DNA from: an uncultured Bacteroides sp.
GTDB taxonomy: Bacteria > Bacteroidota > Bacteroidia > Bacteroidales > Bacteroidaceae
DNA length: 7,068 nt
Reading direction: 5' to 3'
Assembly (NCBI GenBank): GCA_905197435.1
Contig: CAJJYX010000165.1
Coordinates: 1-7,068, forward strand
Shown here: piece after piece, positions 1 to 6,149 of the stretch
Position numbering within the stretch: position 1 is the first letter of the stretch
How the letters are laid out: every line of letters begins with the position of its first letter
Notes under the pieces: model-generated
The model's input: the letters and a program-made list of their open reading frames with translations, nothing else
Told to the model about the DNA's origin: nothing
Database searches by the model: none
Made by a program: the position numbers and the translations under genes

Positions 1-294
1 TTCAAGTATACCCAGGAGGGCGGCAAGGTGACGGTCACGCTGCAGAAATCGGGCCGCGACGCGGTGCTCAAGGTCAAGGACAACGGCCCCGGCATTGCCG
101 TCGAGCATCTGCCGCATATCTTTGATCGTTTCTACCGCGTGGATAAGGCGCGCAGTCGCGAGGCGGGCGGCACCGGCCTGGGACTGGCCATTGTGCATCA
201 GCTGGTGATGCTGCATGGCGGCGAAATCCATGTGGAAAGCGAAGTAGGCAAGGGCACAACCTTCACGGTGGAGCTGCCGCTGCACCAGGGGTAA
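1..294 (+). CDS. Sensor histidine kinase, C-terminal ATPase domain (5' end outside the window)
   Basis: Frame 1 is open from the first base and ends with TAA at 292-294, giving the last 97 residues of a two-component sensor kinase. The fragment opens with FKYT, the usual end of the N box (NAxKYT). It then carries the G1 box DNGPGI (visible residues 27-32), the F box FDRFYR and the G2 box GGTGLGLAIV, and ends with the conserved GTTFTVELPL strand. These form the ATP-binding HATPase_c fold that phosphorylates the dimerisation-domain histidine. The dimerisation, membrane and sensor parts lie outside the window, so the signal and the partner regulator cannot be named. Codon use is GC-rich and Firmicutes-like, as in the next two genes. 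The NUDIX gene starts 6 bases after the stop, suggesting co-transcription. The family assignment is secure; the specific kinase is unknown. Confidence 0.93.
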   Translation, partial: FKYTQEGGKVTVTLQKSGRDAVLKVKDNGPGIAVEHLPHIFDRFYRVDKARSREAGGTGLGLAIVHQLVMLHGGEIHVESEVGKGTTFTVELPLHQG

Positions 295-300
295 AGCAGG

Positions 301-774
301 ATGATAGATTATATCAGGTGGCTGAGAAGCAAGGTTGGGCACGAAAAGGTGATCCTGGCTTTTGCGGGCGGATGCCTGTTTGACGAGCGCGGCCGCGTGC
401 TTTTGCAGAAGCGCGGGGACAGCCGCATGTGGGGCTTTCCCGGCGGCGCAATTGAAATCGGCGAAACGCCGGAGCAGGCCGCAATCCGTGAACTGAAGGA
501 AGAAACCGGGCTGGACGTTGAAGTCCAATCGCTGCTGGGCATCTATACGGACAGCGAAATGCGTTATCCCAACGGCGATCAGGCGCACAGCATCTGCATT
601 GTATACCGCCTGAAGGCGATTGCAGGCAGCCTGCGCTGCGATCAGGACGAAACCATAGACCTCAAATATTTTGCCCTGGATGAGCTGCCGGATATGTTCT
701 GCAAGCAGCATGAGCAGATCAAGCGTGATCTGATCAGCATCTGTGCCAAAGACGAAAGCAAATGTGAGAGATAG
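301..774 (+). CDS. NUDIX hydrolase family protein
   Basis: A complete 157-residue protein, near the usual size of a single-domain NUDIX hydrolase. The full NUDIX box Gx5Ex7REUxEExGU is present at residues 49-71: G49, E55, R63, E64, E67, E68, G70, L71. It is preceded by the typical WGFPGG turn (44-49) and a VLLQKRG strand. The RExxEE glutamates bind the divalent metal that cleaves a nucleoside diphosphate linked to another moiety X. The substrate cannot be read from the sequence; candidates include oxidised nucleotides, NDP-sugars or other nucleotide derivatives. The N-terminal segment before AFAGGCLF (residues 1-19) is a short basic/hydrophobic helix common in Firmicutes NUDIX proteins. A purine-rich AGGGG lies just before the preceding stop and can act as ribosome binding site. 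The 6-base gap from the kinase suggests an operon. Family certain, function open. Confidence 0.92.
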   Translation: MIDYIRWLRSKVGHEKVILAFAGGCLFDERGRVLLQKRGDSRMWGFPGGAIEIGETPEQAAIRELKEETGLDVEVQSLLGIYTDSEMRYPNGDQAHSICIVYRLKAIAGSLRCDQDETIDLKYFALDELPDMFCKQHEQIKRDLISICAKDESKCER

Positions 775-786
775 GAAGATTCTTTA

Positions 787-793
787 GGGGGGA
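787..793 (+). promoter_or_regulatory. Strong Shine-Dalgarno for the small membrane protein
   Basis: The run AGGGGGG lies six bases before the ATG at 800 and is a strong match to the anti-Shine-Dalgarno sequence. It decides the start of the 56-codon gene and is typical of Firmicutes. Genes to the right of the uvrB joint lack such a site. Confidence 0.8.
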
Positions 794-799
794 GCTGCG

Positions 800-970
800 A
801 TGACAAAGAAAACCTGCAAGGGATGCGCGATTGCGTGTCTGCTGATTTCGCTGCTCGGCCTGGTTTCCTTCCTTGGTGGAATCAAGCCGGTCAATATCGG
901 CGCGTTCGTGTTTCCGCTGCTGCTGGCAGCGTCGGCCTTTATCTTTTATAAAAAGAAAGAGAAGGAATAA
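800..970 (+). CDS. Small two-helix membrane protein, unknown function
   Basis: ATG at 800-802 opens a 56-codon frame ending in TAA at 968-970. A strong Shine-Dalgarno precedes it and a terminator follows directly, so it is probably a real gene. The protein starts MTKKTCKGCAIACLL. A first hydrophobic helix spans about residues 10-28 and a short IKPVNIG turn follows. A second helix spans about 34-50, and the protein ends in the basic/acidic tail YKKKEKE. With lysines at both ends the predicted topology is a hairpin with both termini in the cytoplasm. Three cysteines lie at 6, 9 and 13, the first two as CxxC at the membrane face, which might bind metal or be acylated (inference). I do not recognise a family. 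It sits 25 bases after the NUDIX gene in the same direction and is likely the last gene of that transcript. It could also be a nonfunctional small ORF, but start, stop and flanking signals argue against that. Confidence 0.72.
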   Translation: MTKKTCKGCAIACLLISLLGLVSFLGGIKPVNIGAFVFPLLLAASAFIFYKKKEKE

Positions 971-990
971 GCCCGGAATAGCGAAAAAAC

Positions 991-1021
991 AGCCGCTCCG
1001 TTTGAATGACGGGGCGGCTTT
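991..1021. terminator. Bidirectional rho-independent terminator
   Basis: AGCCGCTCCG (991-1000) pairs with CGGGGCGGCT (1010-1019) as a 10-bp stem (one T-G wobble) around a 9-base loop. On the + strand it is followed by TTTGTT, ending the small-protein transcript. On the - strand it is followed by a run of six T (complement of 984-989), so it also ends uvrB, whose stop is at 1031-1033. One hairpin serves two converging genes. Confidence 0.85.
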
Positions 1022-1030
1022 GTTGCTGGT

Positions 1031-3040
1031 TTATCGTTTTACACGGCGCTTTCTGCGCGTGGGCTGTGGCTTGTCCACGGGGGACTTGCCCTTCAATTCA
1101 AATAGCTGATCGCGCAGCTTGGCAGCCTTTTCAAAGTCCAGGCTGTTGGCGGCGTCCAGCATCTGATCCTCCAGCTGCTGCATCAGCATGGCGCGCTCGT
1201 CCTCGTCCATGGCGCGGCTGCGCGGATCGGCCTCGGCCTTATCGGTGATCTCAATCAGCGCGCGCACGGCGTTCTGCACCGATTGCGGGGTGATGCCGTG
1301 CTCCTGGTTGTAGGCCTCCTGAATGGCGCGGCGGCGGTTGGTCTCGTCGATGGTCAGCTGCATGCTGTCCGTTATCTTGTCGGCATACATGATGACCATT
1401 CCGTTCACATTACGGGCGGCACGTCCGGCGGTCTGTGTCAGCGAGCGGTGTGAACGGAGGAAGCCTTCTTTGTCCGCATCAAGGATGGCAACAAGAGACA
1501 CTTCCGGCAAGTCGAGGCCTTCACGCAGCAGGTTGACACCGACGAGCACATCGTACACCCCTTCGCGCAAGTCGCTCATAATCTTCACACGCTCCAAGGT
1601 GTCTACATCGCTGTGGATATAATTACATTTCACGTTGTTGTTCAGCAGGTATTCCGTCAACTCTTCCGCCATCCGTTTGGTGAGGGTGGTGACAAGGGTA
1701 CGCTCGTTTTTCTCGATGCGCACTTGGATTTCTTCCATCAGGTCGTCTATCTGGTTGTGGCTGGGACGCACTTCTATGATGGGGTCCAGCAGTCCCGTCG
1801 GACGGATGACCTGCTCCACCACGATGCCTTCGGATTTCATCAGCTCATAGTCTGCCGGTGTGGCGCTGACGTAAATCACCTGTTTGGCCATTTCTTCGAA
1901 TTCATCGAACTTCAACGGGCGGTTGTCCATGGCGGCAGGCAGGCGGAATCCGTATTCCACCAGATTTATCTTGCGGGCACGGTCGCCTCCGTACATGGCA
2001 CGTATCTGCGGGACACTGACGTGGCTTTCGTCAATGACTATCAGGAAATCTTCGGGAAAGAAGTCCAAGAGACAGTAGGGGCGGGTACCGGCAGCGCGTC
2101 CGTCAAAGTAGCGCGAATAATTCTCAATGCCGGAGCAATGCCCCAGTTCACGTATCATTTCCATATCGTATGTCACCCGTTCCTGCAAGCGCTTGGCTTC
2201 GAATGGGCGTCCTTCGCTTTCGAACCATTGCACTTGCTTGTGCAGGTCATCCTCTATTTCGTGTATGGCGCGCAACGTGGCTTCCTTGGTGGTCATGAAG
2301 AGGTTGGCGGGATATATCTTGTAGGCATCGAACTTGGCAACGGTAACGCCACTCACGGGGTCTACTTCTTCGATGCTGTCCACCTCATCCCCCCAGAAAG
2401 TGACACGCAGCAGGTTGTCGGCATAGGCCAGGTAGATATCCACCGTATCGCCTTTCACGCGGAAGTTGCCACGGTTCAGGTCGATGTCGTTGCGCACGTA
2501 AAGGCTGTCCACCAGACGGCGCAGGAAGACATTGCGGCTGAAGTTCTTGCCTTGCTGCACTTCGATGACGTTGTTGTAGAAGTCAGCCGGGTTTCCCATT
2601 CCGTAGATGCACGAAACGGAGGACACCACCACCACGTCTTTCCTGCCCGAAAGCAGGGCCGAGGTGGCGGCAAGGCGCAGCTTGTCTATCTCGTCGTTGA
2701 TGGCGAGGTCTTTTTCTATGTATGTGTCCGAAGACGGCAGATAGGCTTCGGGCTGGTAATAGTCGTAATAGGATACATAGTATTCCACGGCATTGTTCGG
2801 GAAGAATCCTTTGAACTCGCTGTACAACTGGGCGGCCAATGTCTTGTTGTGGCTCAATATCAACGTGGGCTTGTTGATGTTGGCAATGACGTTGGCTATG
2901 GTGAATGTCTTTCCGGAACCGGTGACTCCGAGTAATGTCTGTGCAGGAAGTCCCTCGCGCACACCTTCGGTCAGTTGTGCGATGGCCTCCGGTTGGTCAC
3001 CGGTGGGTCGGTAGGCGGATGTCAGTTCAAATTTGTTCAT
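1031..3040 (-). CDS. uvrB: UvrABC excinuclease subunit B, hybrid of Bacteroides-like 5' part and Firmicutes-like 3' part
   Basis: This 669-residue reading frame encodes UvrB, the helicase-like damage-verifying subunit of bacterial nucleotide excision repair. UvrB takes lesions from UvrA, clamps DNA with its beta-hairpin and recruits UvrC. Visible are Walker A GVTGSGKT (38-45), the tyrosine-rich beta-hairpin [16 protein letters not shown] (about 87-102), the Walker B region with DESH (337-340), the helicase C region ending [12 protein letters not shown], and a UVR domain (about 611-652) that contacts UvrC. The start is the ATG at 3038-3040 ([17 protein letters not shown]), which matches the family; an in-frame ATG at 3091 would add an atypical 17 residues. 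A purine run AAAAAGAG precedes the start. The oddity is composition: residues 1 to ~557 look like Bacteroides UvrB, while the tail after RRRAIQ is Firmicutes-like, with GC-rich codons and a short basic end TRRKRRVKR. The Bacteroides tail I recall is different and longer. The frame is intact across the switch, but I infer an assembly chimera. Confidence 0.93.
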   Translation of the reverse strand: MNKFELTSAYRPTGDQPEAIAQLTEGVREGLPAQTLLGVTGSGKTFTIANVIANINKPTLILSHNKTLAAQLYSEFKGFFPNNAVEYYVSYYDYYQPEAYLPSSDTYIEKDLAINDEIDKLRLAATSALLSGRKDVVVVSSVSCIYGMGNPADFYNNVIEVQQGKNFSRNVFLRRLVDSLYVRNDIDLNRGNFRVKGDTVDIYLAYADNLLRVTFWGDEVDSIEEVDPVSGVTVAKFDAYKIYPANLFMTTKEATLRAIHEIEDDLHKQVQWFESEGRPFEAKRLQERVTYDMEMIRELGHCSGIENYSRYFDGRAAGTRPYCLLDFFPEDFLIVIDESHVSVPQIRAMYGGDRARKINLVEYGFRLPAAMDNRPLKFDEFEEMAKQVIYVSATPADYELMKSEGIVVEQVIRPTGLLDPIIEVRPSHNQIDDLMEEIQVRIEKNERTLVTTLTKRMAEELTEYLLNNNVKCNYIHSDVDTLERVKIMSDLREGVYDVLVGVNLLREGLDLPEVSLVAILDADKEGFLRSHRSLTQTAGRAARNVNGMVIMYADKITDSMQLTIDETNRRRAIQEAYNQEHGITPQSVQNAVRALIEITDKAEADPRSRAMDEDERAMLMQQLEDQMLDAANSLDFEKAAKLRDQLFELKGKSPVDKPQPTRRKRRVKR
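1328..1372. other. Probable chimeric joint between two genomes
   Basis: Reading uvrB on the - strand, codons up to KI (ATA at 1373-1375, residue 556) are Bacteroides-like. From A572 (1325-1327) onward sequence and codon choice are Firmicutes-like. Between them lies the motif [15 protein letters not shown], nearly invariant across bacteria, so a shared stretch of up to about 45 bases can bridge two unrelated genomes. GC falls from 40/60 at 1201-1260 to 27/60 at 1621-1680. Genes on each side also belong to different phyla by type and by translation signals. The exact base cannot be fixed by eye. Confidence 0.78.
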
Positions 3041-3076
3041 TATTCTCTTTTTAGGAATGGCAATAATCGGTAATTT

Positions 3077-3108
3077 TTTTGAGATAAACAAATTTTTTGT
3101 TTACTTTG
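3077..3108 (+). promoter_or_regulatory. Bacteroides-type -33/-7 promoter for the CoA ligase gene
   Basis: A TTTTG at 3077-3081 (-33 element) is followed after 19 bases by TTACTTTG at 3101-3108. This matches 7 of 8 positions of the Bacteroides -7 consensus TAnnTTTG. Transcription would start near 3115, giving a leader of roughly 38 bases before the ATG at 3153. The region separates divergently oriented uvrB and the ligase. No equally good -7 element was seen for uvrB on the other strand. Confidence 0.68.
3085..3103. promoter_or_regulatory. Palindrome inside the promoter, possible operator
   Basis: TAAACAA (3085-3091) and TTGTTTA (3097-3103) form a perfect 7-bp inverted repeat around ATTTT. 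It fills most of the spacer between the -33 and -7 elements and overlaps the first three bases of the -7 box, where a dimeric repressor would block polymerase. The symmetry is seen directly; the operator role is inference, and AT-rich DNA makes chance palindromes more likely. Confidence 0.4.
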
Positions 3109-3126
3109 CGGCTAATAGATAATAAC

Positions 3127-3140
3127 CATTAATAATTAAT
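3127..3140 (+). repeat. Short heptamer pair in the ligase leader
   Basis: CATTAAT (3127-3133) and AATTAAT (3134-3140) are two tandem heptamers. The first is identical to a unit of the large array at 5159-5165. They lie in the predicted 5' leader, 12 bases before the ligase start. Alone this would be unremarkable AT-rich DNA; its interest comes from related heptamers in the other intergenic spaces. Confidence 0.4.
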
Positions 3141-3152
3141 ACAACGTAGAAC

Positions 3153-4451
3153 ATGATTTGGAATGAAAGCATCGAATGCATGGACCGCGAAAGCCTTCGT
3201 AAAATCCAGAGCATTCGTCTCAAAAAGACTGTGGAGCGTGTGTATCATGACACTCCTTTTTACCGTAAGAAAATGCAGGAACTGGGCATTACTCCCGATG
3301 ACATAAACAGTATAGATGATATTGTAAAGCTGCCTTTTACCACCAAGTATGATTTGCGGGACAACTACCCCTTCGGACTCTGTGCCGTACCCATGAGCCA
3401 GATCGTGCGTATCCATGCCTCTTCCGGTACCACCGGCAAGCCCACTGTGGTAGGTTATACCCGCAAAGACCTTTCGGTATGGTCCGAATGCCTTTCACGG
3501 GCTTTCACCGCCTACGGCGCAAGCAGTTCGGATATCTTCCAAGTATCCTATGGTTACGGACTTTTCACCGGCGGACTGGGTGCGCATGCCGGTGCCGAGA
3601 ATATCGGGGCTTCCGTTATCCCGATGTCCAGTGGCAATACGGAGAAGCAGATTACGCTGATGCATGATTTCGGTTCTACCGTACTTTGCTGTACACCCTC
3701 ATACGCCCTCTATCTGGCAGATGCCATCAAGGACTCCGGTCTTCCTCGCGAAGAGTTCAAGTTGAGAATAGGTGCTTTCGGCGCCGAGCCGTGGACCGAG
3801 AGTATGCGTCGGGATATTGAGGCCAAGCTGGGCATCAAGGCATTCGATATTTACGGGCTGAGCGAGATTGCCGGTCCCGGTGTGGGCTATGAATGCGAGT
3901 GCCAGCACGGTACCCACCTCAACGAAGACCATTACTTCCCCGAAATCGTAGACCCCAAGACCCTTGAGCCGGTAGCTCCCGGCCAGACCGGCGAATTGGT
4001 ATTTACGCACCTCACCAAAGAAGGTATGCCGTTGTTGCGCTACCGCACCAAGGACCTCACAGCCTTGCATTACGACAAATGCTCCTGCGGACGTACGCTG
4101 GTTCGTATGGACCGCATCCTGGGACGTAGCGATGACATGCTGATTATCCGTGGTGTCAATGTATTCCCCACTCAGATAGAGTCCGTCATTCTTGAAATGC
4201 CGGAGTTCGAACCCCACTACCTCCTGTTGGTAGACCGCAAGAACAATACCGATACCATGGAATTGCAGGTTGAAGTTCGTCCTGAATACTATTCCGATGA
4301 AATCAACAAGATGCTGGCTCTGAGGAAGAAGCTCGTAGCCCGCTTGCAGAGTGTGCTTGGCCTCGGTGTAGATGTCCGTCTGGTAGAGCCGCGCAGCATC
4401 GAGCGTAGCGTAGGCAAAGCCAAGCGTGTCATCGACAACCGCAAACTTTAA
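3153..4451 (+). CDS. Phenylacetate-CoA ligase family enzyme (AMP-forming)
   Basis: A 432-residue protein of the length and layout of phenylacetate-CoA ligase (PaaK), an ANL adenylate-forming enzyme. It would activate an aryl acid with ATP to an acyl-AMP and transfer it to coenzyme A. Visible motifs are the phosphate loop SSGTTGKP (90-97), the YGLSE adenine-binding motif (234-238), YRTKD (297-301), a CSCG pair just after it, the hinge region GRSDDMLIIRGVNVFP opening the C-terminal domain, and the terminal GKAKR (421-425) with a likely catalytic lysine. The start at 3153 gives the family N-terminus (MIWNESIECMDRE). A tandem-ACT gene follows 35 bases later. In many anaerobes, including Bacteroides, such a pair lies near indolepyruvate oxidoreductase genes and is tied to aromatic 2-keto acid metabolism. 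Those oxidoreductase genes are not in this window. The family is certain; phenylacetate as the real substrate is probable but unproven. Confidence 0.92.
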   Translation: MIWNESIECMDRESLRKIQSIRLKKTVERVYHDTPFYRKKMQELGITPDDINSIDDIVKLPFTTKYDLRDNYPFGLCAVPMSQIVRIHASSGTTGKPTVVGYTRKDLSVWSECLSRAFTAYGASSSDIFQVSYGYGLFTGGLGAHAGAENIGASVIPMSSGNTEKQITLMHDFGSTVLCCTPSYALYLADAIKDSGLPREEFKLRIGAFGAEPWTESMRRDIEAKLGIKAFDIYGLSEIAGPGVGYECECQHGTHLNEDHYFPEIVDPKTLEPVAPGQTGELVFTHLTKEGMPLLRYRTKDLTALHYDKCSCGRTLVRMDRILGRSDDMLIIRGVNVFPTQIESVILEMPEFEPHYLLLVDRKNNTDTMELQVEVRPEYYSDEINKMLALRKKLVARLQSVLGLGVDVRLVEPRSIERSVGKAKRVIDNRKL

Positions 4452-4454
4452 CGA

Positions 4455-4484
4455 CTTATAACCCAATAACTCATAACTCAATAA
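4455..4484 (+). repeat. Alternating 7/8-base repeat between ligase and ACT genes
   Basis: Four units in a row, CTTATAA, CCCAATAA, CTCATAA, CTCAATAA, fill nearly the whole 35-base gap and stop two bases before the ATG at 4487. The units share C.C..TAA with the heptamer of the 4985-5172 array, including the 7/8-base alternation (CACTAAT and CACTTAAT there). No Shine-Dalgarno sequence is visible in the gap. Confidence 0.55.
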
Positions 4485-4486
4485 TC

Positions 4487-4912
4487 ATGGTAGCAAAACA
4501 ACTTTCCATTTTTCTGGAGAACAAGTCCGGCCGTCTCACAGAGGTGACCGAGGTCCTTGCCAAAGAAGGTGTCAACCTTTCTGCTCTATGTATTGCAGAG
4601 AATGCCGACTTCGGTATTCTTCGTGGTATTGTTTCTGAACCGGATAAAGCATATAAGGCTTTGAAAGATAATCATTTCGCTGTAAACGTGACAGATGTGG
4701 TAGGCATCAGTTGCCCCAATATCCCCGGTTCATTGGCGAAAGTACTCCGTTTCCTATCCGATGAAGGCGTGTTCATCGAGTATATGTATTCCTTTGCCAA
4801 CGGTGAAACGGCCAACGTCATCATCCGTCCCAATGACATGGATAACTGTATCCGTGTATTGACCGAAAAGAAAGTCGATTTATTGGCGGCGAGCGATTTG
4901 TATAAACTGTAA
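4487..4912 (+). CDS. Tandem ACT-domain protein
   Basis: A 141-residue protein made of two ACT domains and nothing else. The first (about 1-70) has the strand-helix pattern QLSIFLENKSGRLTEVTEVL and a second strand FGILRGIV. The second (about 71-141) starts GISCPNIPGSLAKVLRFL and has NVIIRPND. The glycines at the first strand-helix turn (KSGRL, IPGSL) are where ACT domains usually bind an amino acid at a dimer interface. With no catalytic domain it is presumably a small-molecule sensor or an allosteric partner. Its position directly after a phenylacetate-CoA ligase family gene suggests it senses an aromatic amino acid or related compound for that pathway (inference). It probably shares the ligase transcript. 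A long inverted heptamer array begins two bases after its stop. Confidence 0.9.
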   Translation: MVAKQLSIFLENKSGRLTEVTEVLAKEGVNLSALCIAENADFGILRGIVSEPDKAYKALKDNHFAVNVTDVVGISCPNIPGSLAKVLRFLSDEGVFIEYMYSFANGETANVIIRPNDMDNCIRVLTEKKVDLLAASDLYKL

Positions 4913-4913
4913 A

Positions 4914-4962
4914 AATAGGGATTAGGGGTTAGGGATTAGGGATTAGCGATTAGGGATTAGTG
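4914..4962 (+). repeat. Left heptamer array, seven ATTAGGG-type units
   Basis: Seven units in perfect 7-base register with no insertion: AATAGGG, ATTAGGG, GTTAGGG, ATTAGGG, ATTAGCG, ATTAGGG, ATTAGTG. The array begins one base after the ACT gene's stop codon. It is the reverse complement type of the array at 4985-5172, so the two are head to head across a 22-base spacer (4963-4984). Its first four G-runs form a quadruplex-type motif. Confidence 0.9.
4918..4941 (+). other. G-quadruplex-type motif
   Basis: Four runs of at least three G (4918-4920, 4925-4928, 4932-4934, 4939-4941) separated by loops of 3-4 bases (ATTA, TTA, ATTA) meet the canonical G3+N1-7 pattern. They resemble telomere repeats. 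It lies on the coding strand, so it would be in the 3' UTR of the ACT transcript. Folding in the cell is inference. Confidence 0.6.
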
Positions 4963-5008
4963 CCATGCGGAGTAATAGCGCAACCACTAACCACTAATCG
5001 CTAATTGC
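4939..5008 (+). repeat. Large imperfect hairpin at the meeting point of the two arrays
   Basis: Bases 4939-4962 and 4985-5008 are complementary at 20 of 24 positions and enclose a 22-base loop. In RNA this would form a long stem 26 bases after the ACT stop codon, able to stabilise the 3' end or aid termination. There is no following T-run, so it is not a classical rho-independent terminator. Confidence 0.65.
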
Positions 5009-5172
5009 TAACCACTTACCCCCCCTAATCACTTAATCCCTACCCCCTAATCACTTAATCACTAATCCCTAATCCCTAGCCACTTAATCACTAATCCCTA
5101 ACCACTAATCCCTAAACACTAATCACTAACCCCTAACCATTAACCCCTAATCCCTAACCATTAATCCCTATT
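4985..5172 (+). repeat. Right heptamer array, about 26 CCCTAAT/CACTAAT-type units
   Basis: The array runs almost without break from CACTAAC (4985) to CCCTATT (5166-5172). The consensus is C(A/C)CTAA(T/C), the complement of the left array. From 5089 onward twelve heptamers follow in exact register. Register is broken by a C-run at 5020-5025 and by three 8-base CACTTAAT units (5030, 5052, 5081). Bases 5052-5072 are repeated exactly at 5081-5101, showing growth by block duplication. With the left array this accounts for most of the 356-base gap between the ACT gene and bamD; the remainder holds the bamD promoter. No ORF of note is present. Confidence 0.9.
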
Positions 5173-5216
5173 TCTTGCCTGTTCGTCTGGTTTTTGAAAA
5201 ATTAAGGCTCGTATCG

Positions 5217-5247
5217 TTGCTTTATTCAATGCGAACCCCTATCTTTG
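5217..5247 (+). promoter_or_regulatory. Bacteroides-type promoter of bamD
   Basis: TTG (5217-5219), a 20-base spacer and TATCTTTG (5240-5247) fully match the Bacteroides -33/-7 pattern with TAnnTTTG. Transcription would start near 5254, leaving a leader of about 15 bases before the ATG at 5269. The heptamer array ends 44 bases upstream of the -33 element. Confidence 0.8.
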
Positions 5248-5268
5248 CGCATTATTTGAACAAAAGTA

Positions 5269-6087
5269 ATGAAGAAGAACATCCTAATAACTCTGCTTGC
5301 AGCTTTGCTGCTCTCCTCGTGTGGAGAATACAACAAGTTGCTGAAAAGCACAAATTACGAATACAAGTACGAGGCGGCAAAGAATTACTTCGCAAAAGGT
5401 CAGTACAATCGTGCTGCTACTTTGCTCAACGAATTGATTGCCATCCTCAAAGGTACTGATAAGGCGGAGGAATCCCTCTATATGCTGGGCATGAGTTACT
5501 ATAATCAGAAGGATTATCAGACTGCTGCGCAGACTTTCATCCAGTACTACAATGTTTATCCTCGTGGCACATTCACGGAACTGGCACGTTTCCATGCCGG
5601 CAAAGCCTTGTATCTGGATACCCCGGAGCCGCGTTTGGACCAATCCGGTACATACAGCGCCATCCAGCAGTTGCAGATGTTCATGGAGTACTTCCCCAAT
5701 AGCTCAAAGAAGGAGGAAGCCCAGAATATGATATTTGCCTTGCAGGACAAGCTGGTGATGAAAGAATACCTTTCGGCCAGACTTTACTACAATATGGGCA
5801 ACTATTTGGGCAACAACTATCAGGCTTGTGTCATTACTGCCCAAAATGCCTTGAAAGATTATCCCTATACCAATCTGCGCGAAGACTTGTCCATCCTTAT
5901 ACTGCGTGCCAAGTACGAATTGGCTGTGTATAGTGTGGAAGATAAAAAAGCAGAGCGTTACCGCGAAGCGGTGGATGAATGTTATGCCTTCAAGAACGAG
6001 TTCCCCGAAAGCAAGTATACGAAAGAAGCCGACCGGATCTTCAAAGAGGCACAGAAGGTGTTGGGAGAAAAGAGTGATGAAGAGTGA
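5269..6087 (+). CDS. bamD: Outer membrane protein assembly lipoprotein BamD
   Basis: A 272-residue lipoprotein, the usual BamD size. The N-terminus MKKNILITLLAALLLSSC is a type II signal peptide with lipobox LSSC. Cysteine 18 would be acylated, anchoring the protein to the inner face of the outer membrane. The mature part is a series of about five TPR-like helical pairs: about residues 29-60, 66-98, 103-145, 150-200 and 205-265, with recurrent A..FY/G.Y..A spacing. BamD is an essential part of the BAM complex with BamA and helps fold beta-barrel proteins into the outer membrane. This fits a Gram-negative Bacteroidetes and rules out the Firmicutes host of the left part. The start is supported by the signal peptide and the promoter 21 bases upstream. 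It precedes the omega subunit gene by 105 bases and could be co-transcribed with it. Confidence 0.92.
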   Translation: MKKNILITLLAALLLSSCGEYNKLLKSTNYEYKYEAAKNYFAKGQYNRAATLLNELIAILKGTDKAEESLYMLGMSYYNQKDYQTAAQTFIQYYNVYPRGTFTELARFHAGKALYLDTPEPRLDQSGTYSAIQQLQMFMEYFPNSSKKEEAQNMIFALQDKLVMKEYLSARLYYNMGNYLGNNYQACVITAQNALKDYPYTNLREDLSILILRAKYELAVYSVEDKKAERYREAVDECYAFKNEFPESKYTKEADRIFKEAQKVLGEKSDEE

Positions 6088-6149
6088 CGGGAATCTGCGG
6101 ACTATCTGAATTGCAGTGGCAGACTGCAAGAAATGATAAGCAATAGATA

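Noticed and set aside
1613..2935. 440-codon open frame on the + strand opposite uvrB
   Set aside because: It is the antisense shadow of a strongly conserved gene. The translation is rich in His, Val and Phe, has no recognisable domain, and lacks a ribosome binding site or promoter.
3041..3091. 17-residue N-terminal extension of UvrB from the ATG at 3091
   Set aside because: The family starts at [14 protein letters not shown] (3040). The extension is AT-rich intergenic DNA and would overlap the predicted ligase promoter spacer.
3699..4481. 260-codon open frame on the - strand opposite the CoA ligase
   Set aside because: It is a shadow of the ligase frame with no recognisable family, and it starts within the repeat between the ligase and ACT genes.
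4985..5172. CRISPR array
   Set aside because: The units are only 7-8 bases and directly abutting, with no unique spacers of constant length and no cas genes nearby.
4914..5172. Eukaryotic telomere contamination
   Set aside because: The units resemble TTAGGG-type repeats but are degenerate, occur in both orientations, and sit between intact Bacteroides genes with related repeats in neighbouring gaps.
6111..6129. Terminator between bamD and the omega gene
   Set aside because: TTGCAG/CTGCAA gives only a 6-bp stem with a 7-base loop and no following T-run, so read-through is expected.
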